The position numbers and the translations under genes were made by a program. The notes beneath the pieces are model-generated. The model made no database searches and had not been told where the DNA came from. It saw only the letters and a program-made list of their open reading frames with translations. A DNA stretch of 64,000 nucleotides, taken from positions 1,116,001 through 1,180,000 of the forward strand of contig NZ_JAFMSU010000003.1 of NCBI RefSeq assembly GCF_017916365.1, read 5' to 3'. The stretch comes from Rufibacter roseolus (GTDB taxonomy: Bacteria > Bacteroidota > Bacteroidia > Cytophagales > Hymenobacteraceae). Positions 25,259 to 34,955 of the stretch are shown here, one piece after another. Every line of letters starts with the position of its first letter. Within the stretch, counting starts at the first letter, position 1.

Positions 25259-25912
25259 ATGGCCGAAGAAAAAGACTTTACCCAGCCTCAGCCCGAGGGC
25301 GAGGAAGGGCAACGCCCGAATGAAGCCCGCCGCAATTTTCTGAAACAATCTTCTATTCTCACCGCCTTCGCGCTGACGCCGGGCGTGGCCGTGAAAGCCG
25401 CCGATCTGAAGTTTGAGGAGAAGGTGGCCGCCGCCTTTGAGAAGGTGAACGTGACGCTGGAGATCAACGGCAAAAAACGCAAGCTTTCCGTGGAGCCCCG
25501 CACCACCGTGCTGGACCTCCTCCGCGAGCAACTCCACCTTACCGGCACCAAAAAAGGCTGCGACTACGGCCAGTGCGGTGCCTGCACCGTGCACGTAGAC
25601 GGGCAGCGCGTGCTGTCTTGCCTCTCCCTGGCCGTGATGCAGGACGGAAAGAAAATCACCACCATTGAAGGCCTCGCCGACGGCGACAAACTGCACCCCA
25701 TGCAGGAGGCCTTTATCAAGCATGACGGGTTCCAATGCGGTTACTGCACGCCGGGCCAGATCATGAGCGCGGTGGCCTGCGTGCGGGAAGGCCACGCCGA
25801 TTCTGACGATGAGATCCGCGAGTTCATGAGCGGCAATATCTGCCGGTGCGGCGCTTACCCCAACATTGTGAACGCCATCAAGGAAGTTAAAAACGGAGGA
25901 CAGAAAGTATGA
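25259..25912 (+). CDS. paoA: PaoA-type 2Fe-2S subunit of molybdenum aldehyde oxidase
   Basis: 217 residues. A twin-arginine signal lies after a hydrophilic start: ARRNFLKQSSILTAFALTPG, so the complex is exported folded. Two 2Fe-2S clusters follow: the plant-type CDYGQCGAC...C (about residues 100-122) and the second GYCTPGQIM...ICRCGAYP. This matches E. coli PaoA (YagT), the Tat-exported subunit of periplasmic aldehyde oxidase. Its stop overlaps the paoB start by 4 bp (ATGA). The promoter is unclear. Confidence 0.92.
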   Translation: MAEEKDFTQPQPEGEEGQRPNEARRNFLKQSSILTAFALTPGVAVKAADLKFEEKVAAAFEKVNVTLEINGKKRKLSVEPRTTVLDLLREQLHLTGTKKGCDYGQCGACTVHVDGQRVLSCLSLAVMQDGKKITTIEGLADGDKLHPMQEAFIKHDGFQCGYCTPGQIMSAVACVREGHADSDDEIREFMSGNICRCGAYPNIVNAIKEVKNGGQKV

Positions 25913-26892
25913 ACCAGTTCCAATACGTTCGGCCTACCAAAAACAAAGCGGCCATTGACACGGTAGCCAAAGAGCAGACCGCCATGTTCATCGCCGGGGG
26001 CACCAACCTGCTGGACCTCATGAAACGCGGCATCGTGGTGCCCGAGAAGCTGGTGGACATCAACAAACTGCCGCTCCGTAAGATTGAGAAAGAAAACGGC
26101 GCAGTACGCATCGGGGCGCTGGCCCTGAACGGTGAAGTAGCCGAGGATAAACTGGTGATGGAGAAGCATCCGCTGTTGTCGCAGGCCCTGAATGCCGGCG
26201 CCTCGGCACAGCTGCGGAACATGGCCACCGTAGGCGGAAATATGCTGCAGCGTACCCGTTGTCCGTATTTCTATGACACCGCCCTGCCCTGCAACAAGCG
26301 CGAACCCGGCACCGGCTGCGGCGCGCTGCAAGGCTACAACCGCATGCACGCCATCTTCGGGCACAGCGATAAATGCATCGCCGTGCATCCTTCCGATATG
26401 AGCGTGGCCTTAGTTGCCTTGGATGCTAATGTGCTGGTCTCCGGCCCCAAAGGCGACCGTAAGATTCCGTTCTCCGAGTTCCACCGCCTGCCCGGCGATA
26501 CCCCGCAGATAGACACCAACCTGCAGAAAGGTGAGCTGATTACTGCCGTGGAGGTGCCTGAAACCGCTTTTACAAAAAATGTGAATTACCTTAAAATACG
26601 CGACCGCGCTTCATATGCTTTCGCGCTGGTATCTGTGGCGGCGGCGCTCCAGATTGAGAACAACACCATCAAGGATGCCCGTTTGGCCATGGGTGGCGTG
26701 GCCCACAAACCCTGGCGCCTGACCGATGCGGAGAAAGCCCTGGTGGGCAAACCAGCAACGGAGCAGACGTTCCGGCAGGCCGCCGAGATTGCCATGCGCG
26801 GGGCCAAAGCCTTTGAACACAACCAATATAAACTTAAACTAGGCCCTAACACCATTGTGCAGGCGCTGAAAAACGCGGCAGCTGCCGTTTAA
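25909..26892 (+). CDS. paoB: PaoB-type FAD and 4Fe-4S subunit
   Basis: 327 residues. FAD-binding CO-dehydrogenase flavoprotein fold: FIAGGTNLLDLMK near residue 30 and ATVGGNMLQRTRCPYF near 110. The insert RCPYFYDTALPCNKREPGTG, then CGAL...KCIAVHPSDM, has four cysteines that, in E. coli PaoB, bind an extra 4Fe-4S cluster absent from ordinary xanthine dehydrogenases. No signal peptide, so it travels with PaoA. The spacing to paoC is 12 bp. Confidence 0.93.
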   Translation: MNQFQYVRPTKNKAAIDTVAKEQTAMFIAGGTNLLDLMKRGIVVPEKLVDINKLPLRKIEKENGAVRIGALALNGEVAEDKLVMEKHPLLSQALNAGASAQLRNMATVGGNMLQRTRCPYFYDTALPCNKREPGTGCGALQGYNRMHAIFGHSDKCIAVHPSDMSVALVALDANVLVSGPKGDRKIPFSEFHRLPGDTPQIDTNLQKGELITAVEVPETAFTKNVNYLKIRDRASYAFALVSVAAALQIENNTIKDARLAMGGVAHKPWRLTDAEKALVGKPATEQTFRQAAEIAMRGAKAFEHNQYKLKLGPNTIVQALKNAAAAV

Positions 26893-26904
26893 CCTCTCTT
26901 CCTT

Positions 26905-29154
26905 ATGAAAGATTATTTCTTCCAAGATAACGTCGGGAAGCCGATGGACCGGGTAGACGGTCGGCTGAAGGTGACGGGCGCGGCCAAATACTCCGCGGAG
27001 TACGAGTTACCCAACATGGCGTACGGCGTGCTGGTGGGCAGTACCATCACCAAAGGCCGCATCAAGAGCATCGACACCAAAGCCGCCGAGCGCGCGCCCG
27101 GGGTGATTGCCGTGTTGCATTACCAGAACGCCCCCAAAGTACCGGGCTACATCCAGGCCGCACACCCCACGGAACCAAAACCCGTCGGGCAGCCGCACCG
27201 CGTGTTCTATGATGACAAAGTCTATTTTAATGACCAGCCCATCGCCATTGTGGTGGCCGATACGCTGGAGCGCGCCCGCTACGCTGCTAGGCTGGTGAAA
27301 GCGCAGTACGAAGAAGACAAACACGCCACTGACTTTCTTAAGCACCAGTCCAAAGCCATTCTGCCTACGCACGCCCAGCGCAACCCTAAGCACTACTTAA
27401 ATGACTATGTGAAGGGCAAAGAGGATGCGTACAAAGGCGAACCGTTGAAGGTTGAGGGCGAGTACGTCATCCCTACGGAATTCCACAACCCCATAGAACT
27501 GCAGGCTATTGTGGCCCACTGGGAAGCTGATAACCGCCTCACCGTCTATGACAAAACCCAGGCGGTGATTGGCACTCAGAACGCTTTTGCGAAGGAGTGG
27601 AACATTCCGGTGGAGAACGTAAAGGTGATTGCCACATTTGTGGGTGGCGCCTTCGGGAACGGGTTGCACACCTGGCCCCACGAAACCGCCGCCATCATCG
27701 CCGCCAAGAAAGTGAACCGCCCCGTGAAAGTGATGCTCACCCGCGAGCAGATGTTCACCATGGTGGGCTACCGCCCATTTGCGTGGCAGAAAATGGGCAT
27801 GAGCGCAACCAAAGACGGTAAAATTACCGCCATTACGCACGAGGCCATCGGGCAGACGTCTTCTTACGAGGAGTTCACGGAGTCTGTCCTGCAGCAGACC
27901 CGCATGATGTACACCAGCCCCAACATCACCACCCGCTACCGCATCCTGCCGCTGGACGTGAGCACGCCCATCTGGATGCGTGGTCCCGGCGAGGCCACCG
28001 GTGCTTTCGCGCTGGAATCGGCGATGGATGAGATGGCCTATGTGCTGAAAATGGACCCACTGGAGTTCCGCATAAAAAACCACACCGACCGTGACCCTGA
28101 GCGTAACCTGCCCTGGTCCACCAAGTTCCTGACCGAGGCCATGCAGATGGGCGCCGAAAAAATTGGTTGGAAAAACCGGAAACTAGAACCCGGCACCCTG
28201 CGCAACGGCGAGTGGCTGGTAGGCTACGGCATGGGCGTGGGCACGTTCGGCTCGCACCGCAACCGGGCCTCGGCTAGAGCGGTGCTTCGCGCCGACGGAA
28301 CCGTGCTCATCCAAAGCGCCACTACCGACATCGGGCCCGGAACGGGCACGGCCATGGTGCAGATTGCCGCCGATGCCATGGGCATGGACCCAAGCAAAAT
28401 CACCTTTGAACTGGGTAGCTCGCTTTTCCCGCCGGCACCTAGCCAAGGCGGGTCGGCTACGGTAGCCAGCGTGGGCTCGGCGGTGCAAGCGGCTTGTAAT
28501 TCCCTGAAGAAGAAGCTGGCGACTATGGCATCCGGAAACGCGGAGTCAAGTTTCAAAGGAGCCAAGTACGAGGACCTCGCCTTCAAAGACGGACAGGTTT
28601 CCCTTTCCAGCGCGCCCAATACCAAGCTGTCCTTCACCGATATTCTGAAGCAACAAAGATTGCCAGAATTGGAAGCCACCGAAGAGTCAAAACCAGACAA
28701 CCCAGAACGGAACAAATACTCTATGTACTCGTTTTCGGTGCATTTTGCCGAAGTTCAGGTGCATCCGCTCACCGGTCAGGTGCGGGTGACCAAAATGGTT
28801 TCCTGCGCAGATGCGGGTAAAATCGTGAACAAGAAAACGGCTGGGAACCAGATGATCGGCGGAGCCGTGGGCGGCATTGGCATGGCCCTGACCGAGGGTG
28901 CCGTGATTGATGACCGGTTCGGGCGCTACGTGACCAAAGATTTTGCCGATTACCACGTACCGGTGCATGCCGACTCTCCTAACATTGAGGTGGCCTTTGT
29001 GGACAAACCAGACTTCATCGGGAATCCGCTGGGTACCAAAGGCATCGGGGAAATCGCGACCATTGGGGTGGCTCCGGCCATTGCCAACGCCATCTTCAAT
29101 GCCACCGGCAAACGCATCCGGGAACTGCCTATCACACCAGATAAGTTGATTTAA
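26905..29154 (+). CDS. paoC: PaoC-type molybdopterin subunit of aldehyde oxidase
   Basis: 749 residues, usual length. It binds the molybdopterin cofactor and oxidises aldehydes to acids with water. Visible: GRLKVTGAAKYSAEY near the start, AFGNGLHTWPHE (GGAFG loop), IWMRGPGEATGAFALESAMDEMA, and the catalytic glutamate in LGTKGIGEIATIG near residue 720. No signal peptide, so it is carried out by PaoA. The PaoD-type insertion chaperone found in E. coli is not in the window. A very strong terminator follows. Confidence 0.95.
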   Translation: MKDYFFQDNVGKPMDRVDGRLKVTGAAKYSAEYELPNMAYGVLVGSTITKGRIKSIDTKAAERAPGVIAVLHYQNAPKVPGYIQAAHPTEPKPVGQPHRVFYDDKVYFNDQPIAIVVADTLERARYAARLVKAQYEEDKHATDFLKHQSKAILPTHAQRNPKHYLNDYVKGKEDAYKGEPLKVEGEYVIPTEFHNPIELQAIVAHWEADNRLTVYDKTQAVIGTQNAFAKEWNIPVENVKVIATFVGGAFGNGLHTWPHETAAIIAAKKVNRPVKVMLTREQMFTMVGYRPFAWQKMGMSATKDGKITAITHEAIGQTSSYEEFTESVLQQTRMMYTSPNITTRYRILPLDVSTPIWMRGPGEATGAFALESAMDEMAYVLKMDPLEFRIKNHTDRDPERNLPWSTKFLTEAMQMGAEKIGWKNRKLEPGTLRNGEWLVGYGMGVGTFGSHRNRASARAVLRADGTVLIQSATTDIGPGTGTAMVQIAADAMGMDPSKITFELGSSLFPPAPSQGGSATVASVGSAVQAACNSLKKKLATMASGNAESSFKGAKYEDLAFKDGQVSLSSAPNTKLSFTDILKQQRLPELEATEESKPDNPERNKYSMYSFSVHFAEVQVHPLTGQVRVTKMVSCADAGKIVNKKTAGNQMIGGAVGGIGMALTEGAVIDDRFGRYVTKDFADYHVPVHADSPNIEVAFVDKPDFIGNPLGTKGIGEIATIGVAPAIANAIFNATGKRIRELPITPDKLI

Positions 29155-29169
29155 GTTTATTACTTATAG

Positions 29170-29212
29170 AAACAGAAAAGCCGCTCTACTAGATAGAGCG
29201 GCTTTTCTGTTT
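29170..29212 (+). terminator. Terminator after paoC
   Basis: 19-bp stem (29170-29188 with 29194-29212), loop CTAGA, then TT. Its right foot CTGTTTT is also the left arm of the palindromic element at 29207. Confidence 0.9.
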
Positions 29213-29246
29213 TGGGGCCGTTTTGGTGAAATCGGCGTGTAAACGG
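29207..29246. repeat. 40-bp palindromic element, copy 13
   Basis: CTGTTTTGGGGCC, inner GTTTTGGTGAAAT, GGCGTGTAAACGG: nearly a complete palindrome. Between converging paoC and a lipoprotein gene. Confidence 0.75.
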
Positions 29247-29261
29247 CAAATCCATTTTAGA

Positions 29262-30257
29262 CTAATACCGGTAGCCGGGGAAATACTTGATATCAAACTC
29301 CATGTAGTCTTCATCATGACCGTTGCCGGTGTGGGTATCGCCGCCGTCATCCATTATGCTTTTCACCTCTATTAGCCCGTAAATGACCCAGGAATTGTTG
29401 AGGGGGTAGCGCACCCTTACTGCGTAGATATCGCCAGCCTGCACGTTTATGATTTCGGTCTTTTCCGGGCCGTATTGTTTCATGGCTGCGGCTACCTGGT
29501 TGGGCTGGCTCCAGTTCCTGGCGGCTGCGGGCACCTTTACGTACGCCACCTGTCCTGCGGCCATGCTCGGGCCCGACGTAAAAGAATGTTCAAAGCGCTG
29601 ATCGAGCCAATCTCTAGGAGGCATTTTGTTTGTAAGGAAGGCGAACGGGGTAAGTCCGGGCTCATTGACCAAAGTCTGTGGCTGGGAATCCCCAATGCGA
29701 TAGTCCAGGATGGTCAAAGAGTTTCTTTTCTCTCCCCAATAGTTGTAGAGTTTCACGCCTTTGTATTCTGAAGAGGCAGATACGGTAAACTTCACCTCAA
29801 AGGGTTTGCCGGTGGCCGGATTATGGTAAACGGCGCCATTTGCCTCCTGGGGCTCTACCGTGAGTACAATCTCCTGGCCCGGTTGCGCCTGCATTGGGCT
29901 ATCGTTGACAATGTACTCCAGCTCGTACTCATTGGAGGTTAGGCCACCAGAAACAGAAGAAGCCGTGCGGTTCACCACCAACGGAAAATCGCGCCCCCGC
30001 AGGTTGTCATAGACCTTGAGATCTTTGATACCTTGATTGGAGTCAAACCGAAAGAAATAGCGGAGGGTATCGCCGGAATAGACGCGCATTTCGCTTGCCT
30101 GTCCAGACGGGATGTAGCCGTTATTGGTGAATTTGGAATAGACCACGCTGCTGGATAAAGTGGCATAAGGAGCCGGCGTGGGTTCATCGTCATCAGAGCA
30201 GGAAGCTAATAAATAGGGAGCGGCTAGAAGCCAGAGCAGTTGGAAAAGTTTTTTCAC
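29262..30257 (-). CDS. Lipoprotein of unknown function
   Basis: 331 residues. SPII signal with lipobox LLASC (Cys about 20) and then SDDDE, an acidic stretch often seen in outer-leaflet lipoproteins of this phylum. The rest is beta-rich (YELEYIVNDS, FEVKFTVSAS, AYVKVPAAARNW), with Gly/Asp-rich ending DGGDTHTGNGHDEDYMEFDIKYFPGYRY. I do not recognise a domain. Read alone. The 30258-30542 gap holds no gene and no palindromic element. Confidence 0.75.
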   Translation of the reverse strand: MKKLFQLLWLLAAPYLLASCSDDDEPTPAPYATLSSSVVYSKFTNNGYIPSGQASEMRVYSGDTLRYFFRFDSNQGIKDLKVYDNLRGRDFPLVVNRTASSVSGGLTSNEYELEYIVNDSPMQAQPGQEIVLTVEPQEANGAVYHNPATGKPFEVKFTVSASSEYKGVKLYNYWGEKRNSLTILDYRIGDSQPQTLVNEPGLTPFAFLTNKMPPRDWLDQRFEHSFTSGPSMAAGQVAYVKVPAAARNWSQPNQVAAAMKQYGPEKTEIINVQAGDIYAVRVRYPLNNSWVIYGLIEVKSIMDDGGDTHTGNGHDEDYMEFDIKYFPGYRY

Positions 30258-30542
30258 GGTAACATAAGGGTTAGATGGAGCGATTCCTGTCTCTTAGTTT
30301 ACAACTGCACCTGATATGTCCCGACCACACTTTTTAAAGACAGGTATCTCTTCAAAGCAAAGACCATTCCAAGGGCTTTCACCCCTAGCTCCAGAAAAGG
30401 CTCTTTGCCTGCTTTTTTACCAAAGCGCTGTTGCATAAGCAGGTTGTCCCTGAGTTTTTAAAGAAAAAGTAATTCATTCTGCAACTTCTGCCCTATTGCC
30501 GGAATCTCCAATACATTACATCCCTAACAGATGGTCTCTTCT

Positions 30543-31904
30543 ATGAAATTTTTGCTGGCGCTTCTCACCGTTTTGGGCCTGTTTTTAACAAAAGCAGCCG
30601 CACAGGCTGTCTGGACTCCCAGCCCACCCCTTAGCTCCACTTTCGCCAACACCACCAGCATCGCAGTCAGTCCGGTGAATGACAGAATCTTCATTGGGTC
30701 AACCGATGGCGGTATCCTGAGTTCTGACGATGGCCGGACCTGGCAGCAGGTGTTACCGCACGCGGTGGTCAGTATCTTGGCGAAAGCAGACGGCACCCTG
30801 CTAGCCGGAGGAAAAGGAACTGTCTACCGCTCCGTGGACCAGGGCCAGAACTGGACTGCTCACCCGGTCAGCAGTGAATACTCCATCCGGAAGATTGTAT
30901 CAGACAGTGAGGGAAAACTGTATCTGGTTACCGGAGACCTGGGCGAAGACGGCAGCGAGGAGGAATTTTACGTGGGCGACGGCGTTTTCACCTCCACCGA
31001 TAATGGCCAAACCTGGACGAAGGACATCCAGGGTATGACCGGTACTTTGAGTGCCTGGAATCTGGCGGTGGGCAAGAACGATCAGGTGTACGTGGGCACC
31101 CATGACGGCAACGGGCGGCAAGACACCAGAATAGGTTTATACACGCGCCAGAAGGAGCAAACCACCTGGCAACCCGTTGACATCAAATTCCGGGAGATCG
31201 CCAACTTCAATGTGGCGTACCTGCACTCCATTGCGGTGGATGAAAACGATAGCCTCTATGTTGGCGTGGCCGGGAGCTCTGCTAGCCTGGCCGTGGAAGG
31301 AACCCTTAAATCCTCGGATGGCGGGCAGACGTGGCGGCCTTTGTACCTCACCCACAACACCACTTGGAATTACTGGCACCAACCCGTGGCCCACAGCTTT
31401 TACGTGAGCAAAGACCGCACGCTCTGGACCAGCAACTGGCCTAGCCGCGGCATTCTGGTCTCCAAAGATAAAGGAGAAACCTGGACCAGGGATATGCAAA
31501 ACATCGGGACTCCGCCTTATGCCTCCAGCCTGCAACACTTCCAGTTTGCCGAAAACAGCCAAAACAGGATTTTCGCCCTGCAGCCTTTTGACAATTATGT
31601 GTATTCCAAAATCTACCTGTTAGGCACAGATAAACCTTCTGAGAACTTCAGGTTCACGCTGGAGGCTTTCCCCAACCCGTTCCAGGATCAGTTGAGCCTT
31701 CGGTTTACCCTCTCTGCGCCTTCTGTGGTACAGATTCAGGTGGCAGATGCAAAAGGGGCATTGGTTTACAAACAAGCATATAAAGCCTCGGCCGGTGTCA
31801 ACGCCTTGCAATGGAAGTCACTTCATAATGCTCCCGGCGTCTACTATGTTTCCGTACAGACAGGCACGTATCAAAGCACCAAGAAAGTAGTCTTGTTACC
31901 CTAA
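30543..31904 (+). CDS. T9SS-exported beta-propeller protein (BNR/sialidase-like)
   Basis: 453 residues from ATG 30543 (an in-frame ATG at 30531 adds four residues). Signal peptide MKFLLALLTVLGLFLTKAAAQ. The body has Asp-box repeats (SSDDGRTW, STDNGQTW, SSDGGQTW, SKDKGETW), typical of propellers such as sialidases and Vps10-like proteins. The last 80 residues are a type A sorting domain for type IX secretion: FPNPFQDQLSLRFTLS and GVYYVSVQTGTYQSTKKVVL. So it is secreted or bound to the cell surface. No catalytic residues can be named. Copies of the palindromic repeat appear inside the signal-peptide codons and near 31541. Confidence 0.88.
   Translation: MKFLLALLTVLGLFLTKAAAQAVWTPSPPLSSTFANTTSIAVSPVNDRIFIGSTDGGILSSDDGRTWQQVLPHAVVSILAKADGTLLAGGKGTVYRSVDQGQNWTAHPVSSEYSIRKIVSDSEGKLYLVTGDLGEDGSEEEFYVGDGVFTSTDNGQTWTKDIQGMTGTLSAWNLAVGKNDQVYVGTHDGNGRQDTRIGLYTRQKEQTTWQPVDIKFREIANFNVAYLHSIAVDENDSLYVGVAGSSASLAVEGTLKSSDGGQTWRPLYLTHNTTWNYWHQPVAHSFYVSKDRTLWTSNWPSRGILVSKDKGETWTRDMQNIGTPPYASSLQHFQFAENSQNRIFALQPFDNYVYSKIYLLGTDKPSENFRFTLEAFPNPFQDQLSLRFTLSAPSVVQIQVADAKGALVYKQAYKASAGVNALQWKSLHNAPGVYYVSVQTGTYQSTKKVVLLP
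30568..30606. repeat. Palindromic element inside a coding region (signal peptide)
   Basis: CCGTTTTGGGCC, TGTTTTTAACAAAAGCA, GCCGCACAGG. It encodes the hydrophobic core of the signal peptide (LTVLGLFLTKAA). The right side is weaker than in intergenic copies, so coincidence is possible. Confidence 0.45.
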
Positions 31905-31913
31905 TCACAAAAG

Positions 31914-31978
31914 AGCCTCGCCCATTTTAAGGCCGATTTCCTAGAAACGGCTCCAAAACAGGCGAGGCTTCCTTTTTT
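31914..31978. terminator. Two-way terminator holding a palindromic element in its loop
   Basis: AGCCTCGCC (31914-31922) and GGCGAGGCT (31961-31969) enclose the 38-base palindromic element. The right side continues TCCTTTTTT; on the minus strand the stem is followed by CTTTTGT. It serves the converging T9SS-cargo and uvrB genes. Confidence 0.8.
31922..31962. repeat. 40-bp palindromic element, copy 14
   Basis: CATTTTAAGGCC, inner GATTTCCTAGAAACG, GCTCCAAAACAGG. It forms the whole loop of the terminator. Confidence 0.75.
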
Positions 31979-31990
31979 ATTAGTTAATGC

Positions 31991-34024
31991 TTAGTCGCGC
32001 TTGCTTTTCAGCAGCTTGCGCAGTTCGGCCAATTCATCGCGGTACTTGGCGGCTTGCAGGAAGTCCAGCTCTTTGGCGGCGGCTTCCATCTGCTTCTCAG
32101 TTTTCTTGATGACCTTCTCCAGTTCGTCCTTCTTCATATACTGCACCACCGGATCAGCGGCCACGGACATGAGGCTTTCATCTGGGCCGGCGTAGGCCTT
32201 CGGCTCGCGTTTGTTACTATCGGCCACCGAGGTCTGCTCCATGATCGCTTCCTTGGACTTGAGCACGGTGCGCGGCGTAATGCCATGCTCCAGGTTGTAC
32301 TCCATCTGCACGGCGCGACGGCGGTTGGTCTCGTCAATGGCGCGCTGCATGGAACCGGTCATGCGGTCGGCGTACATGAGCACTTTTCCGTTTTCGTTAC
32401 GGGCGGCGCGGCCGATAGTCTGGATGAGGGATCTCTGGTCGCGCAGGAAACCTTCCTTATCTGTGTCCAGGATGGCTACCAAACTCACCTCCGGTAAATC
32501 CAAGCCTTCACGGAGCAGGTTCACGCCAATGAGCACGTCAATCTCGCCCAGGCGGAGTTCCCGCAGAATCTCCACCCGCTCCAGGGTTTTCACCTCAGAG
32601 TGGATGTATTTCACCTTGATATTGAGGCGCTCCATGTACTTGGTGAGTTCCTCGGCCATGCGCTTGGTCAACGTGGTCACCAGGATGCGGTCGCCGGCTT
32701 TAATGCGGTTGTCCACCTCGTCCAGCAAATCATCAATCTGGTTCTGGCTGGGCCTGATCTCAATCTCGGGGTCCAGAAGACCCGTTGGGCGGATAATCTG
32801 CTCCACCACCACACCTTCAGATTTCTGGATCTCGTAGTCGCCGGGCGTGGCGCTCACGAAGATGACCTGGTGCATCACGCTCTCAAACTCATTGAAGGTA
32901 AGCGGGCGGTTGTCCATGGCGGCGGGTAAACGGAAGCCGTATTCCACCAGCGCGGTTTTACGGGAGCGGTCACCGCCCCACATGGCGCGCACCTGAGGCA
33001 AGGTGGCGTGGCTCTCGTCTATGACCATCAGGAAATCATCGGGGAAATAGTCCAGCAGACAGAACGGGCGGGCACCGGGCTCACGGCGGTCAAAGTAACG
33101 CGAGTAGTTCTCAATGCCGGAGCAGTAACCCAGTTCCCGGATCATCTCCAAGTCAAACTCGGTCCGCTCCTTGATGCGCTTGGCTTCGTTGTCGCGGCCT
33201 TCTTTGAGGAAGTATTCGTGCTGGGCCACCATGTCAAACTGGATCTCATTGATGGCTTGGTTCAGGGTGTCTTTGCCCGTCACGAAGAGGTTGGCCGGGA
33301 ACAGCGAAATGCCTTCCTCATCGGCGATCTTTTTGCCGCTCTGCGGATCAATGCGCTGGATAGACTCAATCTCGTCGCCCCAGAAGTAGATGCGGTACGC
33401 GAAATCGGCGTAGGCCGGGAATATATCCACGGTATCGCCTTTCACCCGGAACGTTCCACGTGTGAACTCCACCTCGGTGCGGCTGTAAAGAATGGACACG
33501 AACTGGTAGAGCAGGTTGTTGCGGCTCACCTTCATGCCCGGGGCCAAAGGAATCACGTTCTTCCCGAATTCCTCGGGGTTGCCTATACCGTAGATGCAGC
33601 TCACCGAGGCTACCACAATCACATCGCGGCGACCCGAGAGCAAGGCCGAGGTACAGTGCAGCCGCAGCTTCTCAATCTCCTCGTTGATGGCCAGGTCCTT
33701 CTCAATGAAGACATCAGACGAGGCGATGTAGGCCTCGGGCTGGTAGTAGTCATAGTAGGAAATAAAGTATTCCACCGCGTTGTTGGGGAAAAACTGCTTG
33801 AACTCGCCGTACAGCTGCGCGGCTAGGGTTTTGTTGTGGCAAAGCACCAGGGTGGGCTTTTTCACCTCCTGGATCACGTTGGCTACCGTGAAGGTTTTAC
33901 CCGTACCGGTGGCACCCAGCAACACCTGCGCGTGCTCACCGGTTTTTATACCACGCACCAATTCCTTGATGGCTTTGGGCTGGTCTCCGGTTGGTTGAAA
34001 TTCTGAGGTTAACTGAAAATCCAT
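31991..34024 (-). CDS. uvrB: Excinuclease ABC subunit B
   Basis: 677 residues from ATG 34024; the longer frame from a TTG is excluded by a TACCTTTG -7 box at 34043-34050. Helicase core with Walker [11 protein letters not shown], damage-clamping beta-hairpin [59 protein letters not shown], and the UVR domain at the C-terminus ([33 protein letters not shown]), which binds UvrC. It recognises damage with UvrA in nucleotide excision repair. Confidence 0.98.
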   Translation of the reverse strand: MDFQLTSEFQPTGDQPKAIKELVRGIKTGEHAQVLLGATGTGKTFTVANVIQEVKKPTLVLCHNKTLAAQLYGEFKQFFPNNAVEYFISYYDYYQPEAYIASSDVFIEKDLAINEEIEKLRLHCTSALLSGRRDVIVVASVSCIYGIGNPEEFGKNVIPLAPGMKVSRNNLLYQFVSILYSRTEVEFTRGTFRVKGDTVDIFPAYADFAYRIYFWGDEIESIQRIDPQSGKKIADEEGISLFPANLFVTGKDTLNQAINEIQFDMVAQHEYFLKEGRDNEAKRIKERTEFDLEMIRELGYCSGIENYSRYFDRREPGARPFCLLDYFPDDFLMVIDESHATLPQVRAMWGGDRSRKTALVEYGFRLPAAMDNRPLTFNEFESVMHQVIFVSATPGDYEIQKSEGVVVEQIIRPTGLLDPEIEIRPSQNQIDDLLDEVDNRIKAGDRILVTTLTKRMAEELTKYMERLNIKVKYIHSEVKTLERVEILRELRLGEIDVLIGVNLLREGLDLPEVSLVAILDTDKEGFLRDQRSLIQTIGRAARNENGKVLMYADRMTGSMQRAIDETNRRRAVQMEYNLEHGITPRTVLKSKEAIMEQTSVADSNKREPKAYAGPDESLMSVAADPVVQYMKKDELEKVIKKTEKQMEAAAKELDFLQAAKYRDELAELRKLLKSKRD

Positions 34025-34042
34025 AGAGGAATTAAATACAAT

Positions 34043-34050
34043 CAAAGGTA
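34043..34050 (-). promoter_or_regulatory. -7 box of uvrB
   Basis: TACCTTTG on the minus strand, 19 bp before the ATG. It implies a very short leader. Confidence 0.45.
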
Positions 34051-34140
34051 ACGGATTATAACACCAGGCTTGGCAAGAGAGTTTACCTTCTTGCTAAATA
34101 TACTGGTGTTTAAAGGCTACTTTACTAAAATAACGCAAAA

Positions 34141-34164
34141 ACGCCGCTTTTGGCAAAGCGGCGT
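34141..34164 (-). terminator. Terminator after the small lipoprotein gene
   Basis: Stem ACGCCGCTTT / AAAGCGGCGT with loop TGGC. The minus-strand side is followed by TTTTTG. It lies 36 bp after the 3' end of the 34201 gene, and may also insulate uvrB. Confidence 0.75.
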
Positions 34165-34200
34165 CTCTGTTTTATATGACCAGAAAAGAATCTTCTAAGT

Positions 34201-34557
34201 TTAGTTGCAGGGCGACTCACTCACGGTGAGCACCTTTACATGCGGATAAATGATAGGAATGAAGCCGGGACAGTCAGGCGCCTCGTTCTCCGGGATGGAT
34301 TTGATGGTGATGTACAGCCTTTTGCCTGGCACCTGATAGACAGGATGCAAGTTGAAGGTGTTCACATACACCGTGTCATTACTGGGTTTGGTGTCCACTA
34401 TCTCGGCCGCGGCTGGATCCAAAACGGCCAATACCGTACCACAGCCCTGGTCTAATACCACCGCCTCAAAACAATCGCTGGTTACCTCCTCATCCTCGCA
34501 ACTGGAAAAGGTGAGCAAACCCGCAAGCCCTAATAAAGCTACTCCTCTTAAACGCAT
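34201..34557 (-). CDS. Small lipoprotein of unknown function
   Basis: 118 residues. SPII signal with lipobox TFSSC (Cys about 20), then EDEE. Mature chain has four more cysteines (DCFEAVVLDQGC, APDCPGF, SPCN) and beta-strand character. I do not recognise a family. Read alone. Confidence 0.72.
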   Translation of the reverse strand: MRLRGVALLGLAGLLTFSSCEDEEVTSDCFEAVVLDQGCGTVLAVLDPAAAEIVDTKPSNDTVYVNTFNLHPVYQVPGKRLYITIKSIPENEAPDCPGFIPIIYPHVKVLTVSESPCN

Positions 34558-34647
34558 TTATTCTATCAAACTTTTATGCTAATAATTTGACCTTGATTAT
34601 AAAGATAATGATTTTCACTATTAATTTATTTCGAATTCAATAAAGAA

Positions 34648-34863
34648 TCAAGGTAAAATCAAGGTATTTTGTTTTATCTTCTTGTCTGCCACCGCTTTCT
34701 GTACCTGGCTCTTCATAGCGGCAATTATATTTTGTTCTTTCTCACTTACAACATCCTTAATTTCTTCTTTAAGCCACAGGACGGAGGTACCAATGTACAA
34801 TGGCACAGAAAATAACAATGCCCAGTTTCTTACTACTTTGGGGAGAGAGCAAGTCTTGTTCAT
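34648..34863 (-). CDS. Small single-span membrane protein (tentative)
   Basis: 71 residues from ATG 34863. One membrane segment, about residues 14-31 (WALLFSVPLYIGTSVLW), then a charged amphipathic helix (LKEEIKDVVSEKEQNIIAAMKSQVQKAVADKKI). The longer frame from 34923 adds an unconvincing prefix. No family is recognised. The case for a real gene is compositional only; an ORF on the other strand covers the same bases but has no such structure. Confidence 0.45.
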   Translation of the reverse strand: MNKTCSLPKVVRNWALLFSVPLYIGTSVLWLKEEIKDVVSEKEQNIIAAMKSQVQKAVADKKIKQNTLILP

Positions 34864-34955
34864 AATGGTAAGGGAACTTGGTAAGCGTATGCCTGGATAG
34901 AGGAGACCACTAAAGGAAGGCATACCCCTACTGCTGTTGGTAAAAATAAACTAAA

